A stretch of DNA of 6,892 nucleotides from Roseobacter sp. (lineage in GTDB: Bacteria > Pseudomonadota > Alphaproteobacteria > Rhodobacterales > Rhodobacteraceae): NCBI GenBank assembly GCA_024636425.1, contig JAGXHB010000171.1, positions 1-6,892 of the forward strand. Direction: 5' to 3'. This document shows positions 1-5,913 of this stretch, piece by piece; the first letter of the stretch is position 1, and each line of letters starts with the position of its first letter. The position numbers and the translations under genes were made by a program. The notes under the pieces are model-generated. The model was not told the DNA's origin, made no database searches, and saw only the letters and a list, made by a program, of their open reading frames with translations.

Positions 1-478
1 GGTGATGGATGTCGCCGCAGAGCAGCCTGCGGGGGGCATCACGTCCGACCCCGCAGCCGCACAGGCAGACGACGTCGTGCCCCAGACATCTGACATGCCG
101 GATGACGGCATCGCCCCGATTGTTGAAGAGCTGGCAGAAAAGCCTGAGGTTGATGACCAGATCCCCGAAACGGTCGCGGAGGAAGTTCCGCAAGGCACTG
201 CGCCGGACGCATCCATTGCCGGGGCCGAGATGGAAACATTCTACGTCTTCACCTGGTGCCGCCAGCCGCGCGCAAACCAGGGTCCGCGCCGGGGAGGGAA
301 AGACCGTCCACAAGGCAAGGCCAATCCCGGACCGCGTGCCAAGAAGGCGGCTCCGCGTGGTGACAAGGGTGGCGATAAAGGTCGCAATACCAGCGCGCGC
401 CCCCCTCGGGCCGAAAAACCGATTGATCCTGACAACCCGTTTGCCGCTGCGCTGATGGGCTTGAAAGACAAAAAGTAA
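1..478 (+). CDS. C-terminal end of a superfamily 2 helicase (SUV3/MgpS-like), 5' partial
   Basis: The reading frame is open at the left edge and ends with TAA at 476-478, so only the last 158 or so residues are seen and the helicase core lies upstream. What is visible is an acidic, proline- and alanine-rich stretch (residues 1-76), a short conserved-looking block (METFYVFTW, 77-85), a strongly basic Gly/Lys/Arg/Pro-rich stretch (about 86-140), and a conserved end (PIDPDNPFAAALMGLK, 140-155). I recognise this ending, together with the FYVFTW block, from the large alphaproteobacterial helicases found just upstream of an S4 protein, fdxA and carD. The basic tail probably binds RNA or another polyanion. 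No helicase motif is inside the window, so the family call rests on tail resemblance and gene order. It is on the same strand as the S4 gene with no gap, so the two are probably co-transcribed and translationally coupled. Confidence 0.72.
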   Translation, partial: VMDVAAEQPAGGITSDPAAAQADDVVPQTSDMPDDGIAPIVEELAEKPEVDDQIPETVAEEVPQGTAPDASIAGAEMETFYVFTWCRQPRANQGPRRGGKDRPQGKANPGPRAKKAAPRGDKGGDKGRNTSARPPRAEKPIDPDNPFAAALMGLKDKK

Positions 479-865
479 TTGGCCGAAGGGTCCACAAAAC
501 TGCGGCTAGACAAATGGCTGTGGCATGCGCGGTTCTTCAAGACGCGGTCCTTGGCTGCTGCCCGTGTTCAGGCGGGCAGCGTCAGGGTGAACGGCCAACA
601 GGTGCAAAAACGTGCCACCCAGATCATTGCCGGAGATGTTTTGACCTTTGCAATGGGCGATGATGTTCGTGTGATCCAGATCGACGCGATCGGAACGCGG
701 CGCGGACCCGCCCCCGAAGCGCAAACTCTTTACACCGACTTGTCCCCGCCGGTTCCCAAATCGAAGGAAAAACAGCCCGAGAATCCGGCTTTTGAGGGAA
801 AAGGACGTCCCAGCAAGCGCGACCGCCGTGTGCTTGATCTTTCTAGAGCGCGCCACCTTGAATGA
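479..865 (+). CDS. S4-domain RNA-binding protein, Hsp15 (HslR)-like
   Basis: This 128-residue protein has an N-terminal S4 RNA-binding fold (about residues 7-60), with the typical opening LRLDKWLWHARFFKTRSLAA and the turn GSVRVNGQQV. A basic tail follows, with a GRPSKRDRR block at 109-117 as in heat-shock protein 15 relatives. E. coli Hsp15 is of similar length and binds stalled 50S subunits carrying nascent chains, returning them to the translation cycle. A role in ribosome rescue or RNA binding is inferred here. The chosen start is TTG at 479, directly after the TAA of the helicase gene. No in-frame ATG precedes the S4 domain, and the next Met would remove most of it. There is no strong Shine-Dalgarno sequence, so coupling to helicase translation is likely. 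A 52-base gap separates it from fdxA. Confidence 0.88.
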   Translation: MAEGSTKLRLDKWLWHARFFKTRSLAAARVQAGSVRVNGQQVQKRATQIIAGDVLTFAMGDDVRVIQIDAIGTRRGPAPEAQTLYTDLSPPVPKSKEKQPENPAFEGKGRPSKRDRRVLDLSRARHLE

Positions 866-917
866 TGTCGGTGGCTGTTCTAGCTATGCAGCGTCGCGCC
901 CAACATAAGATGAATCA

Positions 918-1256
918 ATGACCTATATCGTGAATGACAGCTGCATTGCCTGCAAATACACCGACTGCGTCGAAGTGTGTCCGGTGGACTGCTTTTACGA
1001 GGGCGAGAACATGCTGGTCATTCACCCCGACGAATGTATCGATTGCGGTGTGTGTGAACCTGAATGCCCGGCCGATGCGATCCGCCCCGATACCGAGCCG
1101 GACATGGAGAAATGGGTCGAGTTCAATCGCAAGTATTCCGAGCTTTGGCCTGTGATCATCACCAAGAAAGACCCGCTTCCCGAAGCTGAAGAGCGTGACG
1201 GTGAAGAGGGCAAGCTTGAGAAATACTTTAGTGAGGCCCCCGGCGAAGGCGGCTGA
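918..1256 (+). CDS. fdxA: 7Fe ferredoxin FdxA ([3Fe-4S][4Fe-4S])
   Basis: This is a 112-residue soluble electron carrier closely resembling Azotobacter vinelandii ferredoxin I (106 residues). By alignment from memory to that protein, Cys9, Cys17 and Cys50 would hold the 3Fe-4S cluster and Cys21, Cys40, Cys43 and Cys46 the 4Fe-4S cluster. Cys12 and Cys25 match the free cysteines of the family. The blocks CKYTDCVEVCPVDCFYEG, HPDECIDCGVCEPECP and WPVIITKKDPLPEAE are all present, so both clusters should form. The C-terminal extension is acidic. The ATG at 918 is preceded only by a weak purine stretch (AAGATGA). The gene follows the S4 gene after 52 bases on the same strand and is followed by two hairpins that probably end the transcript. 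The physiological partner cannot be told from the window. Confidence 0.95.
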   Translation: MTYIVNDSCIACKYTDCVEVCPVDCFYEGENMLVIHPDECIDCGVCEPECPADAIRPDTEPDMEKWVEFNRKYSELWPVIITKKDPLPEAEERDGEEGKLEKYFSEAPGEGG

Positions 1257-1288
1257 GTGATTCGGCACGACAACGGGAATTGTCGAGA

Positions 1289-1318
1289 TTGATCGGTGTT
1301 TTTGCCGATCAAGCTTTT
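1289..1318 (+). terminator. Hairpin with short T run after fdxA (first of two)
   Basis: A perfect 8-bp stem pairs TTGATCGG (1289-1296) with CCGATCAA (1305-1312) across an 8-base T-rich loop. It is followed by GC and four T residues. It begins 33 bases after the fdxA stop codon. The T run is short, so this may be a weak intrinsic terminator or a 3'-end stabilising hairpin. Confidence 0.55.
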
Positions 1319-1349
1319 AGTATAGCGGAAATCGACCCAACTTGCACGG

Positions 1350-1376
1350 GCCCCCGCTTTCGGGGGGGCGATTTTT
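1350..1376 (+). terminator. Intrinsic terminator upstream of carD
   Basis: A GC-rich hairpin pairs CCCCCG (1351-1356) with CGGGGG (1361-1366) around a CTTT loop. Two more G, a C and GA then lead into five T residues at 1372-1376. The form is that of a rho-independent terminator. It lies about 95 bases after fdxA and would separate fdxA transcription from carD. Confidence 0.7.
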
Positions 1377-1560
1377 GTGGTATGGTATTTTTCAAATGAT
1401 CGTATCACTCTGCTATGTCCCGACCGTTCTGCTGCGGTGGATATCAAAAATCTGAAGGTGTGACATTTGGCTGACGGCCCTTTCCGGGCGCGTTGGCCGT
1501 TGCCTCTGGCCTGAGGCATTATACCCATGCGGGGCGACCCCCGCGCCCAAGGAGCACTAA
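1377..1560 (+). promoter_or_regulatory. carD promoter and leader region
   Basis: This is the part of the 304-base gap between fdxA and carD that follows the terminator. A weak sigma-70-like candidate is TTCAAA (1391-1396), a 17-base spacer and TATGTC (1414-1419). It is the best I could find by eye and is not secure. The inferred leader of roughly 130-140 bases contains two small hairpins: TGCCTC/GAGGCA (1501-1506 with 1513-1518) and GCGGGG/CCCCGC (1529-1534 with 1539-1544). The second sits just upstream of the ribosome binding site AAGGAG (1549-1554), which is 6 bases before the carD ATG. CarD of Rhodobacter sphaeroides is reported to repress its own promoter, so autoregulation here is plausible but not shown by the sequence. 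Confidence 0.4.
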
Positions 1561-2073
1561 ATGACCAAGTCAAAAAAGCTAGATTTCCGTCCTAACGAGT
1601 TTGTTGTGTATCCCGCGCATGGCGTGGGCCAGATCCTGTCGATCGAAGAGCAGGAAGTCGCTGGCATTTCGCTGGAACTGTTCGTGATCTCGTTCGAGAA
1701 GGACAAGATGACCCTGCGTGTGCCCACGCACAAGGCGACCGAAATCGGCATGCGCGCGCTCAGCAGCCCTGACGTGATCACCCACGCGATGAAAACCCTC
1801 AAGGGTAAGGCCAAGGTCAAACGGGCGATGTGGTCGCGTCGCGCGCAGGAGTACGAACAAAAGATCAACTCCGGCGATCTGATCGCGATTGCAGAGGTGG
1901 TGCGCGACCTGCACCGCACTGACGACCAGCGGGAACAGTCCTATTCCGAGCGTCAGCTCTACGAGGCGGCACTTGAGCGCCTGACCCGTGAAGTTGCTGC
2001 CGTAGCGGGCGGAGACGAGTTGGCCGCAGCCAAGCAGGTTGGTGATGTCCTCGAAAGCCGCGTCGCAGCCTAA
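1561..2073 (+). CDS. carD: CarD/CdnL-family RNA polymerase-binding transcription regulator
   Basis: This 170-residue protein opens with the CarD_CdnL_TRCF RNA polymerase interaction domain (about residues 8-68: FRPNEFVVYPAHGVGQI and a later LRVPTHKA). A helical C-terminal domain (about 70-165) contains WSRRAQEYEQKINSGDLIAI and AEVVRDLHR. Trp91 lies in the position of the tryptophan that, in Mycobacterium and Thermus CarD, wedges into the upstream edge of the transcription bubble. Family members bind the RNA polymerase beta subunit and stabilise open complexes at rRNA and many other promoters. In alphaproteobacteria they matter especially at promoters lacking the consensus T at -7. The start is secure: an AAGGAG site sits 6 bases upstream. 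The gene appears monocistronic, with a hairpin-T terminator upstream and a strong one downstream. Confidence 0.95.
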   Translation: MTKSKKLDFRPNEFVVYPAHGVGQILSIEEQEVAGISLELFVISFEKDKMTLRVPTHKATEIGMRALSSPDVITHAMKTLKGKAKVKRAMWSRRAQEYEQKINSGDLIAIAEVVRDLHRTDDQREQSYSERQLYEAALERLTREVAAVAGGDELAAAKQVGDVLESRVAA

Positions 2074-2095
2074 GCGATCCGGTCCGACATGAAAC

Positions 2096-2129
2096 AAGCC
2101 GCGTCCGTCATCTACGGGCGCGGCTTTTT
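2096..2129 (+). terminator. Strong intrinsic terminator of carD
   Basis: The arm AAGCCGCG (2096-2103) pairs with CGCGGCTT (2119-2126). The stem continues inward through a T-G wobble and CCGT/ACGG (2105-2108 with 2114-2117), giving about 13 pairs around a 5-base loop. A run of five T (2125-2129) follows. It lies between convergent carD and the antiporter gene. Read on the other strand, the same stem is followed by TTGTTTC, so it may also work, less well, for the antiporter transcript. Confidence 0.88.
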
Positions 2130-2143
2130 CTATGGGGCAGGCG

Positions 2144-4060
2144 TCATGCCCGCTTTTTCTCTTCGTCGTCGATCCGGTTCAGGAAGGCTGTTTCCAGATC
2201 TTTTTGAAGTTCCTTCGCCCGTGCGACATAGGCCTTGTTTTCGCTCGGCAGTATGTCCGGGCGCCACAGGGCCGCAAGCTCGCGTATCGACTGGCGGTCG
2301 TGGCTATAGAACATGCGCTGCGCTTCCGCCGCTTCGTAGTCGGACAGGCCAAGGTTTTCGAGAACATACCGACCGGCCCGGAGCGAACTGTCGAACATCT
2401 CGCGGACGATATCATTCGCGCCGGCCTGATAGTGCTTGTACACGTCCGTCCGGTCATGCGCGCGGGTCACGATATGCAAATCGGGCCGTTCCTTGCGGGC
2501 ATATGCGATCAATTGCAGCGCCGCTTGGCGGTCATCCAGCGCGACGACCAGCACCTTTGCGTCGCGCAGACCCGCCTTGCGCAGGATGTCTGCACGGGTC
2601 GGGTCACCCAGAAACGCCTTGAAGCCGAAGCGGCGCATGACTGCGATGGTTTCGGGGTTGTGATCCAGAACCACCGTCCGAAAGCCCGAGGCTTGTACAA
2701 GACGGTTCACAATCTGGCCAAACCGTCCGACGCCGGCGATGATCACGATGCCCTGTTCGTCGATCTCGTCCGCGACGATCGGGCCGGCTTTGGTATCGAA
2801 CCGTTTGCTGATCTGGTCGTACAGGATGAAAAGCAGCGGTGTGATCAGCATTGAGAGTGCGACGACCAGCAGCAGCACCTCGGCCACATCGTTGGGCATG
2901 ACGCCTGTCGCGACAGAGAAGCTGACCAAGACGAAGCCGAATTCCCCGGCCTGTGCCAGCCCGAGGGCGAACAGCCACCGGTCACGCCCCTTGATCTGGA
3001 ACAGTGTACCAAGCGCGTAAAGGATTGCGCCTTTGACCAGGATCACGATCAGGGCCATGCCTATGATGATGATCGTGTCGGCAAACAGCAGTTCAAAGTT
3101 GATGCCCGCCCCCACGGTAATGAAAAACAGACCCAGCAACAGGCCTTTGAACGGTTCGAGGTCGGTTTCAAGTTCGTGACGGAATTCGCTGCTGGCCAGA
3201 ACGACACCGGCCAGAAATGCGCCAAGGGCAGGGGACAAGCCCACCAGCATCATCAGGAACGAAATCCCGACCACGATCAGCAGCGCGAGGGCCGTGTACA
3301 TCTCGCGCAATTTGGCAGCGTGGATGAACCGGAAAACGGGCCGGGTAAAGAACACACCCGTTACAATGATCCCGCCAATCGCTCCGATGGTCACCAATGT
3401 GATGCCCCATCCCGGAAGAGCCTGTATCAACGAGATCGCGGCCTGCGCCGTCTCGGCCCCTTGGCTCGCTGCTTCGCCCCCGTCGGTCACGGCACCGGGA
3501 CCGCCACCATGTCCGCCGGTGGCCGCTTGTTGCATTTGCGACGGCAGTTGCGCCACCAGCAACGGCAGAAACGCCAGCATCGGGATCACTGCGATATCCT
3601 GCGTCAGCAGCACCGAAAACACCGATCGGCCCCCTGCTGTCTGCATGAGCCCTTTTTCCGACAGGGTTTGCAGGACGATGGCCGTCGATGACAACGACAG
3701 CGTCAGACCGATGGCAACGGCCACGGCAAGCGGTTGATCATAGGCCAGCGCGATCCCCATCAGGGCAAGGGCCGACAAAACGACCTGAAGCCCTCCGAGG
3801 CCCAAAAGCCGGTGTCGCATGTTCCAAAGGGCGCGCGGCTCAAGCTCCAGTCCGATCAGGAAAAGCATCATCACAACGCCGAATTCCGCAAAATGCTGCA
3901 AATCCTTTGTCTCGGACCCGACCAACCCCAAAGCCGGCCCGATCAGGATCCCCGCTGCCAGATATCCCAGCACCGACCCCAGTCCGAGCCGCGACGCGAT
4001 GGGTACTGCAATCACGGCCGCAGCCAGATAGATCGTGGCCTGAAACAGGAAACCTTCCAT
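2144..4060 (-). CDS. KefB/KefC-type monovalent cation:proton antiporter (CPA2) with Rossmann RCK/TrkA-N domain
   Basis: This 638-residue inner-membrane protein has an N-terminal Na+/H+ exchanger domain of about a dozen hydrophobic segments (residues 5-415) and a cytoplasmic TrkA-N/RCK domain (about 437-560). The sequence LTQDIAVIPM (152-161) carries the Gln-Asp pair of CPA2 transporters. HELETDLEPFKGLLLGLFF (295-313) matches the regulatory loop of E. coli KefC. IAGVGRFGQIV (441-451) is the nucleotide-binding glycine motif, with the strand VVLDHN (463-468) ending in the likely ribose-binding Asp466. KefB/KefC exchange K+ for H+ and are gated by glutathione and glutathione adducts. Substrate and gating here are inferred, and no KefF/KefG partner gene is in the window. 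An unusual Gly/His/Ala-rich insert spans about 173-208. The ATG at 4060 has an AAGAGAG-like site upstream on its strand. It follows the Lrp gene after 48 bases on the same strand. Confidence 0.9.
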   Translation of the reverse strand: MEGFLFQATIYLAAAVIAVPIASRLGLGSVLGYLAAGILIGPALGLVGSETKDLQHFAEFGVVMMLFLIGLELEPRALWNMRHRLLGLGGLQVVLSALALMGIALAYDQPLAVAVAIGLTLSLSSTAIVLQTLSEKGLMQTAGGRSVFSVLLTQDIAVIPMLAFLPLLVAQLPSQMQQAATGGHGGGPGAVTDGGEAASQGAETAQAAISLIQALPGWGITLVTIGAIGGIIVTGVFFTRPVFRFIHAAKLREMYTALALLIVVGISFLMMLVGLSPALGAFLAGVVLASSEFRHELETDLEPFKGLLLGLFFITVGAGINFELLFADTIIIIGMALIVILVKGAILYALGTLFQIKGRDRWLFALGLAQAGEFGFVLVSFSVATGVMPNDVAEVLLLVVALSMLITPLLFILYDQISKRFDTKAGPIVADEIDEQGIVIIAGVGRFGQIVNRLVQASGFRTVVLDHNPETIAVMRRFGFKAFLGDPTRADILRKAGLRDAKVLVVALDDRQAALQLIAYARKERPDLHIVTRAHDRTDVYKHYQAGANDIVREMFDSSLRAGRYVLENLGLSDYEAAEAQRMFYSHDRQSIRELAALWRPDILPSENKAYVARAKELQKDLETAFLNRIDDEEKKRA

Positions 4061-4108
4061 AAAATGCGTACTCTCTTTGGGGCCCGAGCGTGATGGGGGC
4101 CGTGTCGG

Positions 4109-4567
4109 TCAGGTAGGAAGCGGCCCGTCATGTTTAAGCTGGTCCATGACGATCTGGCTATGCACTTTGGCAACGGCACTGTGCGGCAGTAGCACATCAT
4201 GGATCAGACGGTTCAGGCTGGGCAGATCCGCACAATAGACGCGGAGCAGATAATCCGCATCCCCCGTCATCGTCCAGGCGCTCACGATTTCGGCACGTGT
4301 GGCCAGCAGCCGCGCAAAACTGGCCGAGTATTCAGGACCGTGCGTGCCGAGGTGTACCTGAATGAAGCCTTGCACGGCCAATCCCAGCCGTTCGGGGTTC
4401 AGCTTGGCGCGGTAGCCCTCGATATAGCCCTCGCTTTCCAGCCGCTGACGCCTGCGCCCGGCTTGCGACGGCGACAAAAGCAACGTCTCCCCCAGTTCTT
4501 GTGCGGTCAGGTGGGCGTTTTTTTGCAGCGCCGCCAGCAGGCGGCTATCGGTCTCATCCAAGCTCAT
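4109..4567 (-). CDS. Lrp/AsnC-family transcriptional regulator
   Basis: This 152-residue protein has an N-terminal winged helix-turn-helix (about residues 4-50, with LTAQELGETLLLSPSQAGRR as the HTH and RRQRLESEGYIEGY as the wing region). A ligand-binding RAM domain follows (about 64-142), including the family motif TGDADYLLRVY at 101-111. Length and layout are those of Lrp/AsnC proteins, which form dimers to octamers and often respond to amino acids. It is transcribed away from hppD across a shared 136-base region, so control of the tyrosine-degrading dioxygenase is the natural guess, with an aromatic amino acid as a possible effector. The antiporter gene lies 48 bases downstream on the same strand and may be co-transcribed. 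The ATG at 4567 has only a weak GGGAAA element upstream. The family call is firm and the target is inferred. Confidence 0.92.
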   Translation of the reverse strand: MSLDETDSRLLAALQKNAHLTAQELGETLLLSPSQAGRRRQRLESEGYIEGYRAKLNPERLGLAVQGFIQVHLGTHGPEYSASFARLLATRAEIVSAWTMTGDADYLLRVYCADLPSLNRLIHDVLLPHSAVAKVHSQIVMDQLKHDGPLPT

Positions 4568-4703
4568 GCGTGTTTCCCGCGTGTATTTGATTATTTATGC
4601 AGTATGCGCGCATAGGACGCTAGGGACTAAAGCAATTTTGCGCAGTTTCCGCATCGGTTCGCCTGTATCTTCAACACAAATCCACCTGATGAAGGAGAAC
4701 CCC
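4568..4703. promoter_or_regulatory. Divergent lrp/hppD control region with palindromic candidate operator
   Basis: This 136-base region separates two divergent genes and must hold both promoters. A perfect 12-base palindrome, TATGCGCGCATA, occupies 4603-4614. It is preceded by another TATGC at 4596-4600. A second inverted repeat, GCAA-TT-TTGC, lies at 4632-4641. Lrp/AsnC proteins bind short, often degenerate, palindromic sites in such regions, so these are candidate operators. I could not assign a convincing -35/-10 pair for either gene. TTGATT (4587-4592) with CATAGG (4611-4616) would place the palindrome within the promoter but fits the consensus poorly. Confidence 0.45.
4692..4697 (+). promoter_or_regulatory. 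Ribosome binding site that fixes the hppD start
   Basis: AAGGAG ends 6 bases before the ATG at 4704. The reading frame is open back to 4566, but that upstream part overlaps the divergent promoter region. Its encoded residues also show nothing of the dioxygenase family, so the ATG at 4704 is preferred. Confidence 0.85.
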
Positions 4704-5798
4704 ATGGGACCGTTCCCCCACGACGCCGAGAAATCAAAGATCACCGCCGAAAACCCTGCCGGCACCGACGGGTTTGAATTTGTCGAATTTGCCAGTGAGA
4801 CACCTCAGGAATTGCGCGATCTTTTCACGCGGATGGGTTATACCCATGTGGCCAATCACAAAACGCAAAAGATCGAACTCTGGCAGCAGGGCGATATCAC
4901 CTATGTCCTGAACGCCGACCCTGACAGTTTTGCCGCCGGCTTTGTTGCCGAACACGGACCTTGTGCGCCCTCGATGGGCTGGCGCGTGGTGGATGCGCAG
5001 CAGGCGCTGGCCCACGCTGTCTCAAAGGGAGCGGAGGAATATACCGGCGGCGGCAGGGTGCTCGATGTGCCCGCGATCAAGGGGATCGGCGGCTCGCTGA
5101 TCTATCTTGTCGATCAATATTATGACACGTCGCCCTATAACGAAGAATACGAGTGGATCGCCCAATCCAAACCTGATGGCGTTGGCTTCTACTATCTCGA
5201 CCATCTGACGCACAACGTCTTCAAGGGGAACATGGACATCTGGTTCAGGTTCTACAGCGATCTGTTCAACTTCCGCGAAATCCGGTTTTTTGACATCGAA
5301 GGCAAGTTCACCGGTCTGACCAGCCGCGCGCTGACGTCACCCTGTGGGCGGATCCGCATCCCGATCAACGAAGACCGCGACGAGAAGGGCCAGATCGTGG
5401 CCTATCTCAAGAAATACAACGGCGAAGGCATCCAGCACATCGCAGTCGGCGCGCGGGACATCTATGAGGCGACCGATACGATTGCCGAAAAAGGGCTCAA
5501 ATTCATGCCGGGCCCGCCCGACACCTATTACAAGCTCAGCCAGACCCGCGTCACGGATCACGAGGAGCCGATCGATCGCATGAAAAAGCACGGCATCCTG
5601 ATCGACGGCGAAGGCGTGGTGGACGGGGGCGAAACCCGCATCCTGCTGCAGATTTTCTCCAAGACAGTCATCGGGCCGATCTTTTTCGAATTCATCCAGC
5701 GCAAAGGCGATGACGGCTTCGGCGAAGGGAATTTCAAGGCATTGTTCGAAAGCATCGAACAGGAACAGATCGACAACGGCGAACTCGCCTCCAGCTGA
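4704..5798 (+). CDS. hppD: 4-hydroxyphenylpyruvate dioxygenase
   Basis: This 364-residue Fe(II) enzyme converts 4-hydroxyphenylpyruvate to homogentisate, with decarboxylation and side-chain migration, in tyrosine and phenylalanine breakdown. It has two vicinal-oxygen-chelate halves (about residues 22-140 and 160-335). The C-terminal half contains the iron ligands His167 (YLDHLTHNV), His245 (GEGIQHIAV) and Glu329 (GPIFFEFIQRKGDDGFGEGN). By memory alignment these correspond to His161, His240 and Glu322 of the Pseudomonas fluorescens enzyme, which is 358 residues long. Other matching blocks are LFNFREIRFFDI, SRALTSPCGRIRIPINE and PPDTYYKL. No cofactor residue appears lost. The next pathway gene (hmgA) is not in the window, so hppD stands alone here. 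Its divergent Lrp-type neighbour is the likely regulator, and a hairpin follows the stop codon. Confidence 0.97.
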   Translation: MGPFPHDAEKSKITAENPAGTDGFEFVEFASETPQELRDLFTRMGYTHVANHKTQKIELWQQGDITYVLNADPDSFAAGFVAEHGPCAPSMGWRVVDAQQALAHAVSKGAEEYTGGGRVLDVPAIKGIGGSLIYLVDQYYDTSPYNEEYEWIAQSKPDGVGFYYLDHLTHNVFKGNMDIWFRFYSDLFNFREIRFFDIEGKFTGLTSRALTSPCGRIRIPINEDRDEKGQIVAYLKKYNGEGIQHIAVGARDIYEATDTIAEKGLKFMPGPPDTYYKLSQTRVTDHEEPIDRMKKHGILIDGEGVVDGGETRILLQIFSKTVIGPIFFEFIQRKGDDGFGEGNFKALFESIEQEQIDNGELASS

Positions 5799-5806
5799 CC
5801 CTGTAT

Positions 5807-5833
5807 AGGCCGCGGCGTGCACTCGCGGCCTTT
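5807..5833 (+). terminator. Hairpin terminator after hppD
   Basis: AGGCCGCG (5807-5814) pairs perfectly with CGCGGCCT (5824-5831) across a 9-base loop. Only three T residues follow directly (5831-5833), with another TTT at 5836-5838. It starts 9 bases after the hppD stop codon. This suits a transcript end, though the T run is weak. Confidence 0.65.
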
Positions 5834-5879
5834 GCGTTTCTCGGGCGTCTGACTATCCCGAGGGGGCCGTCTTCAGGCA

Positions 5880-5898
5880 GCGGGGGGCTGGCCCCCGC
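5880..5898 (-). terminator. GC-rich hairpin after the pilus/secretion-like gene
   Basis: GCGGGGG (5880-5886) pairs with CCCCCGC (5892-5898) around a 5-base loop, 16 bases beyond the stop codon of the minus-strand gene. No T run follows on either strand. It may therefore be an RNA-protecting 3' hairpin or a rho-assisted end rather than a classical intrinsic terminator. Confidence 0.4.
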
Positions 5899-5913
5899 CA
5901 TTGTGCGCGTCCG

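Noticed and set aside
1022..1573. A 183-codon open frame on the - strand spanning fdxA and the carD upstream region
   Set aside because: It runs antisense through fdxA and through both terminator hairpins. The product is low in recognisable protein features.
1579..2097. A 172-codon open frame on the - strand
   Set aside because: It is the mirror of carD, which has strong family motifs and a good ribosome binding site.
2132..2854. A 240-codon open frame on the + strand
   Set aside because: It lies antisense to the well-supported antiporter gene and its product matches no family I recognise. Long antisense frames are expected in GC-rich DNA opposite a real gene.
4081..4101. A possible hairpin GGCCC/GGGCC between the Lrp and antiporter genes
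   Set aside because: It has only 5 pairs, an 11-base loop and no T run, which is too weak to call a terminator or attenuator.
4566..4703. A 46-residue N-terminal extension of hppD
   Set aside because: It starts on the far side of the divergent promoter region, is not part of the enzyme family, and a clear AAGGAG site supports the ATG at 4704.
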